Shown one piece after another: positions 1 through 9,187 of a stretch of DNA of 64,000 bases. Origin of the DNA: Corallococcus coralloides DSM 2259. Lineage in GTDB: Bacteria; Myxococcota; Myxococcia; Myxococcales; Myxococcaceae. How positions within the stretch are numbered: position 1 is the first letter of the stretch; each line of letters opens with the position of its first letter. The stretch covers positions 434,001-498,000 of the forward strand of contig NC_017030.1 of assembly GCF_000255295.1 (NCBI RefSeq). Direction: 5' to 3'. The translations under genes and the position numbers were made by a program. Below the pieces are notes generated by a model. The model was given only the letters and a program-made list of their open reading frames with translations, made no database searches and was not told where the DNA came from.

Positions 1-1535
1 GTGGTGAAGTTCCAGCCGAGCGCGATCTTCGAGCGCGGGATGCCCAGGCCGCCGTCCTCGACCGACGCCGCCACCTTGTCGAAGTAGGGCTTGAGCAGCT
101 TGCGCCGCGGCTCCAGCAGCCGGGCGAGGTCGACCGGCACGGAGGAGATGAGGCTCTTCTTGGCGACCTCGTCGTACACCGGGTTGGCCAGGCGCAGCAG
201 CGCGAAGGCCGTGGACGGGGCCACGTTGCGGCCCTTCTCGTCCTTCAGGTCCGTGGTCATCACCGCGCCGTACTCGGTGGCGCCATCCAGCGGCGCCTTC
301 GGGACGATCTGCAGCTGCTGGGGCACGGCGATGACGCCCTCGGCGCCCACGCTGGTGCCGCAGTCACCGGTGTTGTTCACCAGGCAGGTCACCACGTCCG
401 GCTGGGTGCCCTTGTCCTGGTTGTTGACCTTGAAGAACTTCACGCCGTCCGCGATCGACGCCGGATCCAGCTTGGGGGCGGGGCCGTCCGAGGCCACGCG
501 GTACATGGTGCCGTCCAGCACGCCCGTGGTGTCGCCGTTCTCCGAAACGGTGGCGCCCGTGGTGGAGAAGCCGTCCAGGGTGTTGAGGCCCGTGAACAGG
601 TCCTGCTGCAGGCCCGGCGTCGTCGGGACCGGGAAGTCCAGGCCGCTGCCGTCCGGCTTGCGGATCAGGTTGTTGGGGAAGGGGACGATGAGCGGCAGCC
701 GATCGTTGGCCGCCAGGTTGATGGTGGCCTCCGGCTGGTTGAGGATGCTGAAGGTCCAGATGAGGACGATGTCCTCACGCTTGAACCCCTGCGGGGCCAG
801 GGCCTTGTTGAAGACGTCCGCGTAGCCGCGGCGCAGCTGCTCCAGCTGCAGGGACTTGGCGGTCTGGTCCGCCAGGCGCTTGGCCGGATCCGTCTCCGTG
901 GAGGGGATGAGCTCCGTGGCCGGGCCGCAGTCCGGCGAGGTCAGGTCCTCGCAGGTGACCAGCGACTTGTCGGAGTTGATGAAGGCCCACGTGGCGGAGC
1001 CGATGATGGACTGGCCCGAGGTCGTCTTCAGGCCGTTCTCACCGCCGACCAGCGCCACCGCGTAGCGCGAGCCCTTCGGCCACGCCGGCAGGCCCGTGTT
1101 CAGGTCCACCGGGGGGATGATGTTGAGGAGGTCCGTGTCCTCGTTGTACGCGAGGGTCGGCGTCACCGGCTTCGTCGCCAGCGGCGTGCCCTGGTACAGG
1201 TCGATGAAGATGACCGTCTTCGGGCTCACCGAGCTCGGATCCAGGTCCTTGATCTTGGTGTTCGCGATGGCGGACGTGGGGAAGCCGTTGAGCGAGTTCA
1301 GGTAGTCGCGCGTGAACTCCTGCTCCGCCGCGGACGCCGCCGGATTGATGGGCGCGTTCACCCGCTTCGTCTGCTGGTTGATGGCCAGGTCGTTGGGGGA
1401 GGGGACCACGGCGGGAGACGCCGAAGGGTCGAACTCCGCGAGGCCGACGTTCAGATTCGGAGCCTCCTGCGCAATCTCCGGCGTGCAGGCGACGGCTCCC
1501 AGGGCCATGGCCCCGAGGAACAACTGTTTCTTCAT
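1..1535 (-). CDS. large secreted lipoprotein, C-terminus beyond window (VolA/Lipase_bact_N-like N-terminal region, tentative)
   Basis: The reading frame is open on the minus strand from ATG at 1535 to the window edge, so about 511 N-terminal residues are visible and the C-terminus is missing. A GGAGGGGA ribosome site lies just upstream of the ATG. The first 17 residues (MKKQLFLGAMALGAVAC) are a lipoprotein signal peptide with Cys17 as the lipidation site. The mature part contains motifs such as PSPNDLAI, NSLNGFPTSAI and LNTLDGFSTTGA, which resemble the N-terminal domain of bacterial surface lipases of the VolA type; this family assignment is from memory of the pattern, not a search. No GxSxG nucleophile elbow is visible in the part seen, so enzymatic activity cannot be claimed. 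Likely anchored in the outer or inner membrane. It is divergent from the next gene across 201 bp. Confidence 0.8.
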   Translation of the reverse strand, partial: MKKQLFLGAMALGAVACTPEIAQEAPNLNVGLAEFDPSASPAVVPSPNDLAINQQTKRVNAPINPAASAAEQEFTRDYLNSLNGFPTSAIANTKIKDLDPSSVSPKTVIFIDLYQGTPLATKPVTPTLAYNEDTDLLNIIPPVDLNTGLPAWPKGSRYAVALVGGENGLKTTSGQSIIGSATWAFINSDKSLVTCEDLTSPDCGPATELIPSTETDPAKRLADQTAKSLQLEQLRRGYADVFNKALAPQGFKREDIVLIWTFSILNQPEATINLAANDRLPLIVPFPNNLIRKPDGSGLDFPVPTTPGLQQDLFTGLNTLDGFSTTGATVSENGDTTGVLDGTMYRVASDGPAPKLDPASIADGVKFFKVNNQDKGTQPDVVTCLVNNTGDCGTSVGAEGVIAVPQQLQIVPKAPLDGATEYGAVMTTDLKDEKGRNVAPSTAFALLRLANPVYDEVAKKSLISSVPVDLARLLEPRRKLLKPYFDKVAASVEDGGLGIPRSKIALGWNFT

Positions 1536-1736
1536 GGTGGGAATCCCCTCCAGCCCAAGGTGAACTGCTGGAAACACGTCAGTGAGTAGCACGCCCTCCC
1601 CCGGTCACAAAGTGAGAGGGATTGACGCGCCGAGTCAGCTATGGGGTTCCCGCGCGTGCACGCGGGTGGACGTCTTGCGCGGCGTGCGCGGCGCGAGGGG
1701 CGTGACGCGCGGAGGAACGCGGATACGCTGCCGTCC

Positions 1737-2273
1737 ATGAAACGACTGCTGACTGTGTTGGCGATGACCGTGGCGATGAGCGCGAGCGCGGAGGAGGCCG
1801 GGGGCCTGACGTGGAGCGCGCCGCCGGAGTGGGCCGCCCAGCCGCCCCGTCCGATGCGCGCGGCGACGTACAAGGTGCCCGCCGTGAAGGGAGACACGGA
1901 AGACGCGGAACTGGCTGTCTTCTACTTCGGGCAGGGGCAGGGCGGCGCGGTGGACGCGAACGTGAAGCGCTGGGTGGCGCAGTTCCAGAAGCCCGACGGC
2001 AAGCCCCTGGAGGACAAGGACGCGAAGACGAAGCAGGAGAAGGTGAACGGGCTGCCCGTCACCACGGTGGAGGTGAAGGGCACGTACGCGGGCGGCGGTC
2101 CCATGATGGGGCCCTCCACGCCCAAGCCGCACTTCAAGCTGCGCGGCGCCATCGTGGAGGGGCCGGAGGGCGCCATCTTCTACAAGCTCACCGGGCCGGA
2201 GAAGACGGTGAACGGCGCGGAGAAGGGCTTCCGCAAGATGGTGGAGTCGGTGAAGCCCGCGCCGAAGAAGTAG
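1737..2273 (+). CDS. small secreted protein of unknown function
   Basis: A 178-residue protein starting at ATG 1737 with a typical Sec signal peptide (MKRLLTVLAMTVAMSASAEE, cleavage expected after residue 18). The mature protein is a compact soluble domain beginning with LTWSAPPEW and ending in lysine-rich KPAPKK; the segment AELAVFYFGQGQGG followed by a lysine-rich stretch is typical of a widespread myxobacterial periplasmic family with no assigned function that I can name. A longer in-frame reading upstream (from 1641) lacks a signal sequence at its start and is less likely. The GGAGG at 1711-1715 is rather far from the ATG. The gene is alone between the divergent lipoprotein and a CBS protein. 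Confidence 0.8.
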   Translation: MKRLLTVLAMTVAMSASAEEAGGLTWSAPPEWAAQPPRPMRAATYKVPAVKGDTEDAELAVFYFGQGQGGAVDANVKRWVAQFQKPDGKPLEDKDAKTKQEKVNGLPVTTVEVKGTYAGGGPMMGPSTPKPHFKLRGAIVEGPEGAIFYKLTGPEKTVNGAEKGFRKMVESVKPAPKK

Positions 2274-2386
2274 GCGCGCGGGCAGGCGGATCCGCGGGGG
2301 GCCCTGGAGCTTCAGGGACGTCGGCAAGCGGATTGCTAAGGCCTTCCGGCACACGGCGCCCGAACGCCGAGCACCGGAGGCCTCAC

Positions 2387-2701
2387 GTGTCGATGTGCCG
2401 CAGCCCTGAGTTCCAGAACCTCGTCTCCCGCGCCATCACCCTGTTCCCGGAGGACACCGTCCTGGGAGCGCTCCAGCAGATGTACCGCCACGGCGTGCAC
2501 GTGCTGCCCGTGGTGGAGGGGCGTGGGGGCGACCTGCTGGGCGAGGTGACTGAGGACGAACTGCACCGCGTGGCCCGCCGCCGCCCGCTGGCCCGGCTGG
2601 CTGAAATTCTGACCGTGAAGGCTCTGGCCGCGCCGGAAGAAACGACCGTGGAGACGGCCGCCCCGCTGCGCCTGGCGGCCTCCAGCGGCTGGCTGCACTG
2701 A
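2387..2701 (+). CDS. single CBS-domain protein
   Basis: 104 residues from a GTG start at 2387; the GGAGG at 2376-2380 has ideal spacing of six bases, which favours this start over ATG 2393. Residues about 5-65 match a CBS domain: FPEDTVLGALQQMYRHGVHVLPVVEG, then LLGEVTEDELHR. CBS domains normally occur in pairs and bind adenosine nucleotides, so this half-Bateman protein probably dimerises to make one nucleotide site. The C-terminal 35 residues contain VKALAAPEETTVETAAPLRLAAS, which looks like the beginning of a second CBS repeat that stops short. No operon partner is evident; the next gene starts 228 bp later. Function as an energy or nucleotide sensor is an inference from the family. Confidence 0.8.
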   Translation: MSMCRSPEFQNLVSRAITLFPEDTVLGALQQMYRHGVHVLPVVEGRGGDLLGEVTEDELHRVARRRPLARLAEILTVKALAAPEETTVETAAPLRLAASSGWLH

Positions 2702-2929
2702 AGGGCCGGGTGGTGCCCATCCGGCGTGGGGGAGGGGAAGCCCCTTGGCCAGTCCGGCTGACCGCTGGTGGACACCCGCCCTTGCCCAAAGGGCTGGCAG
2801 CGAACACCTCCTCGTGTGACTGGCGGCTGTCTGACGACTCGTACTGGCGGGCGGGCTGCAATCCCGGGAGGAGGTCAACAGCCTGTTGGCGGTGCCCCCG
2901 GCTTTCCGTCGAGGGCGAGGAGGCGGGTC

Positions 2930-3619
2930 ATGAAGGCAGTGGCGATCATCCTGGCGGCGGGCAAGGCCCGGCGGATGTCCCACCCCAAGGCGCTCATCGA
3001 GCATGAAGGGGGCAAGAGCTTCCTTCAGTCGCTGGCGTCCACCTTCGGAAAGGCGGGGTGCGGGGTGCTGGGCGTGGTGGGCAGCGACGAGGCCGCGGTG
3101 CGCGAGCAGCACCCGAGCCTGGAGCTGGTGACGAGTCCGAACTGGGAGCGCAGCCTGCTCTCGTCGGTGAAGGCCGGGTTGGAGGCGGCCATGGCCGAGG
3201 ACGCGGACGTGGTGCTGGTGCATCCGGTGGACATGCCCGCGCTGCGGGTCACCACCGTGAAGTCCATGCTCAAGGACATGGAGCGCGGCGGCACCGAGGG
3301 AATCATGGCGCTCAGGCCGGAGTACGACAACGCCACGGGCTGGCCGGTGGTGCTGTCGAAGGGCGCGGCGCGCAAGCTCCTGGAGGCGGAGGGCGAGGAC
3401 CTGGAGGCGGCGCTCAAGGTCATCAATCCGCGCCGCCTGAACGTGAAGGACCCCGGCGTCATCGTGAACATCAACACGCCTGAAATCTACGGGCGCGTCT
3501 TCAGCATGGAGCCCAAGCTGGCTCCACCGCCCAAGCGGCGCATGAAGCGCGCGGGCGCGTCCAACGGCTCCGGGGCGGACACCACCCCGGCGTCCTACGC
3601 GGCGTCGTCGGAGGAGTAG
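2930..3619 (+). CDS. MobA-like NTP transferase domain protein
   Basis: 229 residues from ATG 2930, preceded by GAGGAGG. The N-terminal motif AIILAAGKARRMSHPK (residues about 4-19) is the nucleotide-binding signature of the MobA/IspD/MocA-like nucleotidyltransferases, and VVLVHPVDMPAL (residues about 95-106) matches the metal-binding aspartate region of MobA-like enzymes. The domain ends near residue 190 and is followed by a basic, Ala/Ser/Pro-rich tail of about 35 residues that is likely disordered. Substrates could be molybdopterin (MocA-like) or a sugar phosphate; no molybdenum cofactor or sugar gene lies nearby to decide. It is a single transcription unit ended by a strong terminator immediately downstream. 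Confidence 0.85.
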   Translation: MKAVAIILAAGKARRMSHPKALIEHEGGKSFLQSLASTFGKAGCGVLGVVGSDEAAVREQHPSLELVTSPNWERSLLSSVKAGLEAAMAEDADVVLVHPVDMPALRVTTVKSMLKDMERGGTEGIMALRPEYDNATGWPVVLSKGAARKLLEAEGEDLEAALKVINPRRLNVKDPGVIVNINTPEIYGRVFSMEPKLAPPPKRRMKRAGASNGSGADTTPASYAASSEE

Positions 3620-3632
3620 CTCCGACGCGAAG

Positions 3633-3674
3633 ACTCCCGGGGCCCGCGCGGTGCGGGCACCCCGGGAGTTTTTA
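3633..3674 (+). terminator. Rho-independent terminator
   Basis: GC-rich inverted repeat (ACTCCCGGGG... ...CCCCGGGAGT) directly followed by TTTTT. It lies 13 bp after the stop of the nucleotidyltransferase gene and 17 bp before the stop of the convergent gene, so it may end transcription from both sides, but the T-tract serves the plus strand. Confidence 0.85.
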
Positions 3675-3691
3675 CTTCAGCCTTCCGGCCC

Positions 3692-4528
3692 TCAGAACGA
3701 CAGGCCCAGGCCCAGGTAGGGACCGGTGAAGCGGTCCGCGTGCACCACGCCGTCCAGGTGGCCGCCGTCGCTGAGGTACAGGGTGCGCCAGCCGCCGCGC
3801 AGGTTGAGGGCGCCCAGGTGCAGCGCGAGGCCGGCCTGCATGTCCACCTGGCGGTGCGGGAAGGGCACCACCTGGATGCGCGCCTCCACGTCGAAGGGCG
3901 ACGGGCCGAGGCACGCCGCCAGCGACGCGGCGAGGCTGGGGCCCACGAAGATGGCGTCCGGGGCGTGCGCGCTGGCGATGCCGGCCTCCAGGCGGAAGCG
4001 GCCGCGCTCGGTGGACCACGGCGAAATGGTCAGGTGCGCGTCCAGCAGCGTCAGCCGGTCCGTGTCCACCGAGCCGTCATCCGCCTCCAGCGCGATGCCG
4101 CTCACGCGCGCGTCCATGCCCCAGCGCTGGCCGTCCAGGGCCATGAAGAGGTCCAGCGCGCCGCCCACGTCGCCGAAGCTGTTGCCCTGCACGTTCAGGT
4201 GCACGAGCGGCGCGGGCCGGGGCGCGCGCTGGCCTCGGGGCACCTCCGCGCGCGCGCGGCGGTGGTAGCTGGCGGGGCCAGAGATGAAGAGGACGTCGAA
4301 CCAGCCGATGCCGACGCCGGAGGAGCGCACGCTGGAGCGCACCGGCGCGTCCGAGGCGCGGCCGCCCACCGGCGTGGCGCGGTGCTCCTTCTTGCCGTCC
4401 TTGTCGTCGGAGTCCTTGGAGTCGGAGCTGTTCGGCTTGGAGCGCTTGCCGAAGCGGGCCTCGGCGGGCGCGGAGCCCAGCAGGACGGCGACAGCGAGCG
4501 CGGCACACAGCGTCTTCCAGAAGCCCAC
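3692..4528 (-). CDS. putative outer membrane beta-barrel-type protein, copy 1 of tandem paralogs
   Basis: 278 residues with a Sec signal peptide (hydrophobic residues 5-20, cleavage after APAEA). The mature start RFGKRSK is followed by a Ser/Asp/Lys-rich charged linker to about residue 50, then alternating hydrophobic beta-strand segments through to a terminal aromatic: the end GPYLGLGLSF has the C-terminal Phe typical of outer-membrane barrels. It is clearly paralogous to the next gene upstream (4690-5565): both have PAEARFGK after the signal peptide, a charged linker, AHAPD-FVGPS, QVD followed by AGLALHLGALN, RGG and a GPY-G-GL-F ending. I do not recognise a characterised family. A 161-bp gap separates the paralogs. 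Confidence 0.8.
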   Translation of the reverse strand: MGFWKTLCAALAVAVLLGSAPAEARFGKRSKPNSSDSKDSDDKDGKKEHRATPVGGRASDAPVRSSVRSSGVGIGWFDVLFISGPASYHRRARAEVPRGQRAPRPAPLVHLNVQGNSFGDVGGALDLFMALDGQRWGMDARVSGIALEADDGSVDTDRLTLLDAHLTISPWSTERGRFRLEAGIASAHAPDAIFVGPSLAASLAACLGPSPFDVEARIQVVPFPHRQVDMQAGLALHLGALNLRGGWRTLYLSDGGHLDGVVHADRFTGPYLGLGLSF

Positions 4529-4689
4529 GGCGACCTCTCCTCTTCATGGGCCCACGGGATGGGCCGCGGCATGTGGACGCCTGCTCGCCCGGAATATTCA
4601 ACCCTCATCACCCCTGGTGAAACCAGGGCCCTGGGGAAGGGGGGCGGTGTCTGGAAGGGGGCATGTGCACCCCCGGACACGCGGGTGCT

Positions 4690-5565
4690 TCAGAAGGCCA
4701 GGCCGACGCCAGCGTAGGGGCCCACGAAGCTGTCCACGTGCTGGATGCCGTCCACCCGGCCCGCGTCGTCCAGGATGAGGCCGCGCACGCCGCCGCGCAC
4801 GTTGAGGGCGCCCAGGTGCAGCGCGAGGCCCGCGCTCGCGTCCACCTGCCGGTAGGTGCCGGCGGTGCCCTGCACGCGCGCCTCCAGGTCCAGCGGGCCC
4901 GCCACGCAGACCTCCAGGGACGTGGCGATGCTGGGGCCCACGAAGAAGACGTCCGGCGCGTGGGCGGTGGAGACGCCGCCCTCCAGGCGCCAGCGCACGC
5001 GGTCGGTGGACACGGGCGCATAGGTGAGGTGCAGGGTCGCCAGGCGGATGTCGTCCGTGCCGCGCGTGCCGTCGTCCGTGGGCAGCACCAGCTGCGTGCC
5101 CTGCACGGCGATGCCCAGCGCCTCGCCCTCGATGCCCAGGAACGCGTCCCCGGCGACGCCGCCGCCCATGACGCCCCCGTTGAGGCCCGCGCGCAGGTGG
5201 AGCGGCTGGGCGTCACGCTGCTCGCGGACGGTCATGGAGGGCCCCGGGCTGGAAGCCTCCACGGCGATGGCCAGCACCTCCGCGGCCGCCACGATGGCGT
5301 CACCGTGGATGCGGGTGGAGTACGAGGGCCGGTCGCGCGGCGGCGGGCGGGAGGAGTGGGTTTCGCTTCGCCAGCTGGAGCGGATGGGCGTGGCGGCGTG
5401 GACCCTGGCGTCCCTGTTGTCGCGCTTGTCGTCGCGCTTCTTGTCCTCCTTCTTGTTCTCGGAGGTGTCCGAGGACTTCTTGCCGAAGCGGGCCTCGGCG
5501 GGCGACGCGGCCAGGAGGAGGCTGGCGGCGAAGGCGGCGCACAGCGCGGGGCGGAAGGCGGACAC
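4690..5565 (-). CDS. putative outer membrane beta-barrel-type protein, copy 2 of tandem paralogs
   Basis: 291 residues with signal peptide (MSAFRPALCAAFAASLLLAA, cleavage near PAEA). The mature N-terminus RFGKKS leads into a strongly charged linker rich in Lys, Asp and Arg (residues about 32-52). The remainder is beta-rich and ends in GPYAGVGLAF with a terminal Phe. It shares its order of motifs with the downstream paralog at 3692-4528, the C-terminal 120 residues being the most similar part, while the linker and the region after it have diverged. The gene follows an OmpA-domain gene on the same strand with an 87-bp gap, so all may act in the envelope. Function unknown. Confidence 0.8.
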   Translation of the reverse strand: MSAFRPALCAAFAASLLLAASPAEARFGKKSSDTSENKKEDKKRDDKRDNRDARVHAATPIRSSWRSETHSSRPPPRDRPSYSTRIHGDAIVAAAEVLAIAVEASSPGPSMTVREQRDAQPLHLRAGLNGGVMGGGVAGDAFLGIEGEALGIAVQGTQLVLPTDDGTRGTDDIRLATLHLTYAPVSTDRVRWRLEGGVSTAHAPDVFFVGPSIATSLEVCVAGPLDLEARVQGTAGTYRQVDASAGLALHLGALNVRGGVRGLILDDAGRVDGIQHVDSFVGPYAGVGLAF

Positions 5566-5652
5566 GGGAGGCTCCGGGGCAGGGGCGAGGTGAAACCCTC
5601 TGCACCCCTGGACGGGCAGCCAGGCGTTCTATTCACTTCCGCGCCGCGTGCG

Positions 5653-6576
5653 TCAGCGCTGCGCCGTCTTCTTCGCCTTGGCCTTCACCAGGCGCTTCAT
5701 GGGCCGCGGCGGCGGCTCCGTGCGCGCCACGGCCGCGCTCTCCGGCGTCACCGGCGTGGGGGACAGCCGCAGCGTGACGCGCCGGTTGCTGGCGCGGTGG
5801 GGCGGGCTGTCGTTGGGCACCAGCGGCCGGTACGCGGCGTGGCCCGTGGCGCTCAGCCGCTCTGGAGCCAGTCCCTCGCGCTCGCCCAGCTGCCGCACCA
5901 CCACCACGGCCCGCGCGGCGGACAGCTCCCACGCGGTGGTGGCAGGCGCGCCGGGCGCGGTGGGGAGCACCTCGTCGGTGTGGGCCTCCACTGCCACGCG
6001 GTGGTCGGCGAGCGGCCCCCGGAGCACCGCCGCGGCCTGCTTCAACACGCCAGCGCCCTCCGGCGTGAGCGACGTGGTGGCGGGCGCGAAGAGGATGCGC
6101 TCGGACACCTCCACGCGCAGGGCGTCGTCCTCCAGCGCCACGGCCACGTCGCCCGCCTGGAGCGCGTCCTGCAGCGTCCTGCCCAGCGTCTCGAGCGCCG
6201 CCTCGCGCTTCGTGCGCTGCGCCTCCGCGCTCTTCGCCTGGAGCTCCGCGGCGGCGCCGCCCCACTCCTGCGCCTGCTGCTGACGCTCCAGCGCGCGCAG
6301 CCGCCGCTCCATGGCCTGACGGAGCGTCTGCAATTGCGCGACGTGGGTCTCCGACTCGGAGGCTTCGCGCTCCAACTGCTCGCTCCGGGTCTCCAGCGCG
6401 TGGAGCGAGCGCGAGCCCAGCCACGCGCCCGTGGAGGCCACCACCACCGCGACGGCCAGCAGCCCCCAGGGCAGCCACCGCCAGCGTCCGAGCGCTGCTG
6501 TCGTTCGCGCGTCGTCCATGGCCCTGAAGGGTAATGGCCCCCCGGGTGTGGGCGGCAAGGTGGCGTCGTGCGACAT
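5653..6576 (-). CDS. OmpA/MotB-family peptidoglycan-binding protein, membrane anchored
   Basis: 307 residues from ATG 6576; an internal ATG at 6519 (288 residues, MDDARTTAALG) is an equally reasonable start, and neither has a strong ribosome site. One transmembrane helix follows (WLPWGLLAVAVVVASTGAWL), then a long coiled coil (about residues 55-135, rich in Leu, Glu, Gln and Arg), then an OmpA-C domain from about residue 150 to 270 containing VAVEAHTDEV and LSAARAVVVVRQL with a final ASNRRVTLRL, the peptidoglycan-binding core. The architecture (TM, coiled coil, OmpA) resembles MotB-like or flotillin-associated anchors of the inner membrane. Its start is 13 bp after the stop of the histidine kinase, suggesting co-transcription. 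Confidence 0.85.
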   Translation of the reverse strand: MSHDATLPPTPGGPLPFRAMDDARTTAALGRWRWLPWGLLAVAVVVASTGAWLGSRSLHALETRSEQLEREASESETHVAQLQTLRQAMERRLRALERQQQAQEWGGAAAELQAKSAEAQRTKREAALETLGRTLQDALQAGDVAVALEDDALRVEVSERILFAPATTSLTPEGAGVLKQAAAVLRGPLADHRVAVEAHTDEVLPTAPGAPATTAWELSAARAVVVVRQLGEREGLAPERLSATGHAAYRPLVPNDSPPHRASNRRVTLRLSPTPVTPESAAVARTEPPPRPMKRLVKAKAKKTAQR

Positions 6577-6589
6577 GCGCCCGCCTGCT

Positions 6590-9187
6590 TCAGCCGGGGG
6601 CCGCCCCGGACGGTTTCTTCCACCGGGGCAGGCGCAGCACGAAGCGCGAGCCGGGCCCGCCCTCTGGCGGCGCCTCCACGAACAGGTCTCCGCCGTGCGC
6701 TCGGGCGAGCTGCCGGGAGATGTAGAGGCCCAGGCCCAGGCTGGCGCGCGCGTGCTCGCCGCTGTTGCGCGTGAAGCGCTCGAAGATGCGCTCGCGTGCC
6801 TCCGGGGGGATGCCGGGGCCCCAGTCGCGCACGGCGATGATGGCCTGCTCCCCGTCGCGCTCCACGTACAGCTCCACCGGCAGACCCGGCGCGTACTTCA
6901 TCGCGTTGGTGAGCAGGTTCATCAGCACCTGCTCCACGCGCGGCCGGTCCGCCAGCGCCACCACCGGCTGGTCCGCGTGCACCACCGCCACGCAGCCCGC
7001 GGTGGCCAGCGCCTCCTCCATCCGCGCCACCAGCGCGTGCACCAGCGAGGACAGCTCCACCGCGCCCAGCTCCAGCGCCATCTGCCCCGTGCCCAGCCGG
7101 GCCACGTCGAACAGGTGCGCCACCAGCCGCGCCAGCCGGTCCGCCTGCCGGAGCGCCCCCGACAGCCCCTGGGCCAGCCGCTCGGATTCATCCGACGCGA
7201 GCTTGTCCACCGTGCGCTGCAGCGACGACAGCTGCAGGTGCAGCGCGGACAGGGGCGTGCGCAGTTCGTGCGTCGCCACCGCCACGAACTCGTCGCGCGC
7301 GGCCACGGCCTGCTCCGCCTGCCGGTACAGCCGCGCGTTGTCCACGGCCAGCGCCGCGCGCCAGGCCAGGTCCTCCAGCTGTGACAAATCCCGCGTGCTG
7401 AAGCGCCGCGTGGGCGAGCACGTCGCCGCGCTCACGATGCCCAGCGTGCGCCCGCGCGCCATCAGCGGGACGACCATCACCGAGCGCGGGCGCAGCCCCT
7501 CCAGGACCTCCCGGTGCACCTCGTTGACGGCGAAGGCGCGCATGGCGTTTTCGTCCACCTCCGCCACCAGCTCCGAGCGCCCCGTCTCCAGCACCTTGCG
7601 CAAGAGGGTGTGGGCGCCGGGCTGCGGCGCATAGGGCATGGACTTCTCCAGCTGGGCCTGGAGCCTGTCGTCGACGGCGCGGCGCTCCACGCGCTCCAGG
7701 TGCTGGCCGTCCTCGCCCAGCATGTCCACCAGGCAGTAGTCCGCCATCTGCGCCACCACCAGCTCCGCCACGTTGCGCACGGTGGTGCGCCAGTCCAGGG
7801 ACGTGGCCAGCCGGGTGGTGGCGTCCGTGAGGAAGCGCAGGTGGGTCTCCATGCGGCGCTGTTCGGTGATTTCGCGCACCACGCCGCCCACGCCCAGGAG
7901 CTCCTCGCCGGAGCGCACGGGGAAGTACGTGGCCAGGAAGGTGCGCGGCTCCGGGCCCTTCACGTACTCCACCGGGTCGTCCACCACGGCCTCCTTCGAC
8001 TCCAGCACCTGGCGCAGGAGGTCCTCGATGGGGCCGCCCGCCGGCCCCATCAGCTCGCGGGGCGTGAGGCCCAGGTGCTTCTCCAGGGGGATGCCGTTGT
8101 TCTCCGCGATGACCTTGTTGAGCTGCACGTAGCGCAGGTCCTGGTTCACGAAGCCCATGCCCACCGGCGACGCGGCGAAGAAGGACTCCAGCATGGCCGC
8201 GGACGCGTCGCGCTCGCGCAGGGCCTCGCGGGCCTCGCGGTACAGCCGGGCGCTCTCCACCGCCAGCGCGGCGCGGCGCGCGAACTCCGTGGCGTAGCCC
8301 AGGTCCCGCTTCGTGTAGCGGCGCGCGGGCGACGCGGAGACCAGGTTGATGATGCCGAAGCGCCGGCGCCCCACCGCCAGGGGCAGCAGCATGGACGAGC
8401 GCGGCGCCAGCGCCTCCAGCAGCCGGTGGTGCTCGGGCGAGAGGGACACCGCGTCCAGCCAGGTGGGCGTGATGTCCGCGACGAGCACGGGCTTGCCCCG
8501 CGCGAACGCCCGGCCGAGCGGCGTGTCCGAGCCGGTCTTCGGTGGGAAGGGCAGGGTCTGGTCCAGCAGCGACTGCTTCCGCGGGTCCTTCGCGCTGAGC
8601 GCGAGCCGGTGCAGCTCTCCGTCCGGCCCCAGCACGTCCACCATGCAGTAGTCCGCCCACTCCAGCGTGGCCAGCCGCGCCACGGCCTTGAGCGTCGTCT
8701 CCCAGTCCAGGGACTCGGCGAGCAGCCGGCTCGCCTCGCTGACGAAGAACTCCGCGCGCTCGGTGGCCTTGCGCTCGGTGATGTCCACGTTGATATTCAC
8801 CGCGCCCACCAGCCCGCTCTCCGCCGAGTACAGCGGCGCCGAGGAGTTGAGGATGGTGCGGCGCGCGCCGTCCTTCCCGACGATGTCCACCTCCTCGTTG
8901 GAGACGGTCTGCCGGGTGCGCAGCGTGCGCGCCACGGCCCACTCCTCGCCGCGCAGGCGCCTGCCCGTGCCCGGCCAGTACGCCTCGAAGGTGCCGAACT
9001 GCTCCAGCTGCATCCGCGCCAGCGCGTCCTGGCCCCACAGCGCGCTCGCGGCGGCGTTGGCCGCGAGCAGGCGGCCCGCCGTGTCCACGATGACCACCCC
9101 CACCGGCAGCAGGTGCAACACCGTGCGCAGCCACTCCTGCGGCACGGGTGTGGACTCCGCCAGAAAGGTGCCAGTCGGCTCGGACAT
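6590..9187 (-). CDS. PAS-GAF-PAS-GAF sensor histidine kinase
   Basis: 865 residues from ATG 9187, which has a GGGGGAGGGGGG tract about ten bases upstream; a longer reading from 9289 is less likely. Domain order: PAS (about 20-140, ending NVDITERKATER), GAF (about 160-310), PAS (about 330-445, ending EITEQRRME), GAF (about 460-610), HisKA with VATHELRTPL (His640 is the phospho-acceptor), and an HATPase domain (N box LLTNAMKY, G1 DWGPGIPP, G2 LGLGLYI). No transmembrane segment is seen, so it is a cytoplasmic sensor; GAF domains suggest small-molecule or redox input. No receiver domain is attached and no response regulator is adjacent, so it is an orphan kinase. The downstream OmpA gene is 13 bp away and probably co-transcribed. 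Confidence 0.92.
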   Translation of the reverse strand: MSEPTGTFLAESTPVPQEWLRTVLHLLPVGVVIVDTAGRLLAANAAASALWGQDALARMQLEQFGTFEAYWPGTGRRLRGEEWAVARTLRTRQTVSNEEVDIVGKDGARRTILNSSAPLYSAESGLVGAVNINVDITERKATERAEFFVSEASRLLAESLDWETTLKAVARLATLEWADYCMVDVLGPDGELHRLALSAKDPRKQSLLDQTLPFPPKTGSDTPLGRAFARGKPVLVADITPTWLDAVSLSPEHHRLLEALAPRSSMLLPLAVGRRRFGIINLVSASPARRYTKRDLGYATEFARRAALAVESARLYREAREALRERDASAAMLESFFAASPVGMGFVNQDLRYVQLNKVIAENNGIPLEKHLGLTPRELMGPAGGPIEDLLRQVLESKEAVVDDPVEYVKGPEPRTFLATYFPVRSGEELLGVGGVVREITEQRRMETHLRFLTDATTRLATSLDWRTTVRNVAELVVAQMADYCLVDMLGEDGQHLERVERRAVDDRLQAQLEKSMPYAPQPGAHTLLRKVLETGRSELVAEVDENAMRAFAVNEVHREVLEGLRPRSVMVVPLMARGRTLGIVSAATCSPTRRFSTRDLSQLEDLAWRAALAVDNARLYRQAEQAVAARDEFVAVATHELRTPLSALHLQLSSLQRTVDKLASDESERLAQGLSGALRQADRLARLVAHLFDVARLGTGQMALELGAVELSSLVHALVARMEEALATAGCVAVVHADQPVVALADRPRVEQVLMNLLTNAMKYAPGLPVELYVERDGEQAIIAVRDWGPGIPPEARERIFERFTRNSGEHARASLGLGLYISRQLARAHGGDLFVEAPPEGGPGSRFVLRLPRWKKPSGAAPG

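Noticed and set aside
4663..6534. 623-residue plus-strand frame across the paralog and OmpA genes
   Set aside because: Antisense shadow; the minus-strand proteins have signal peptides and OmpA motifs.
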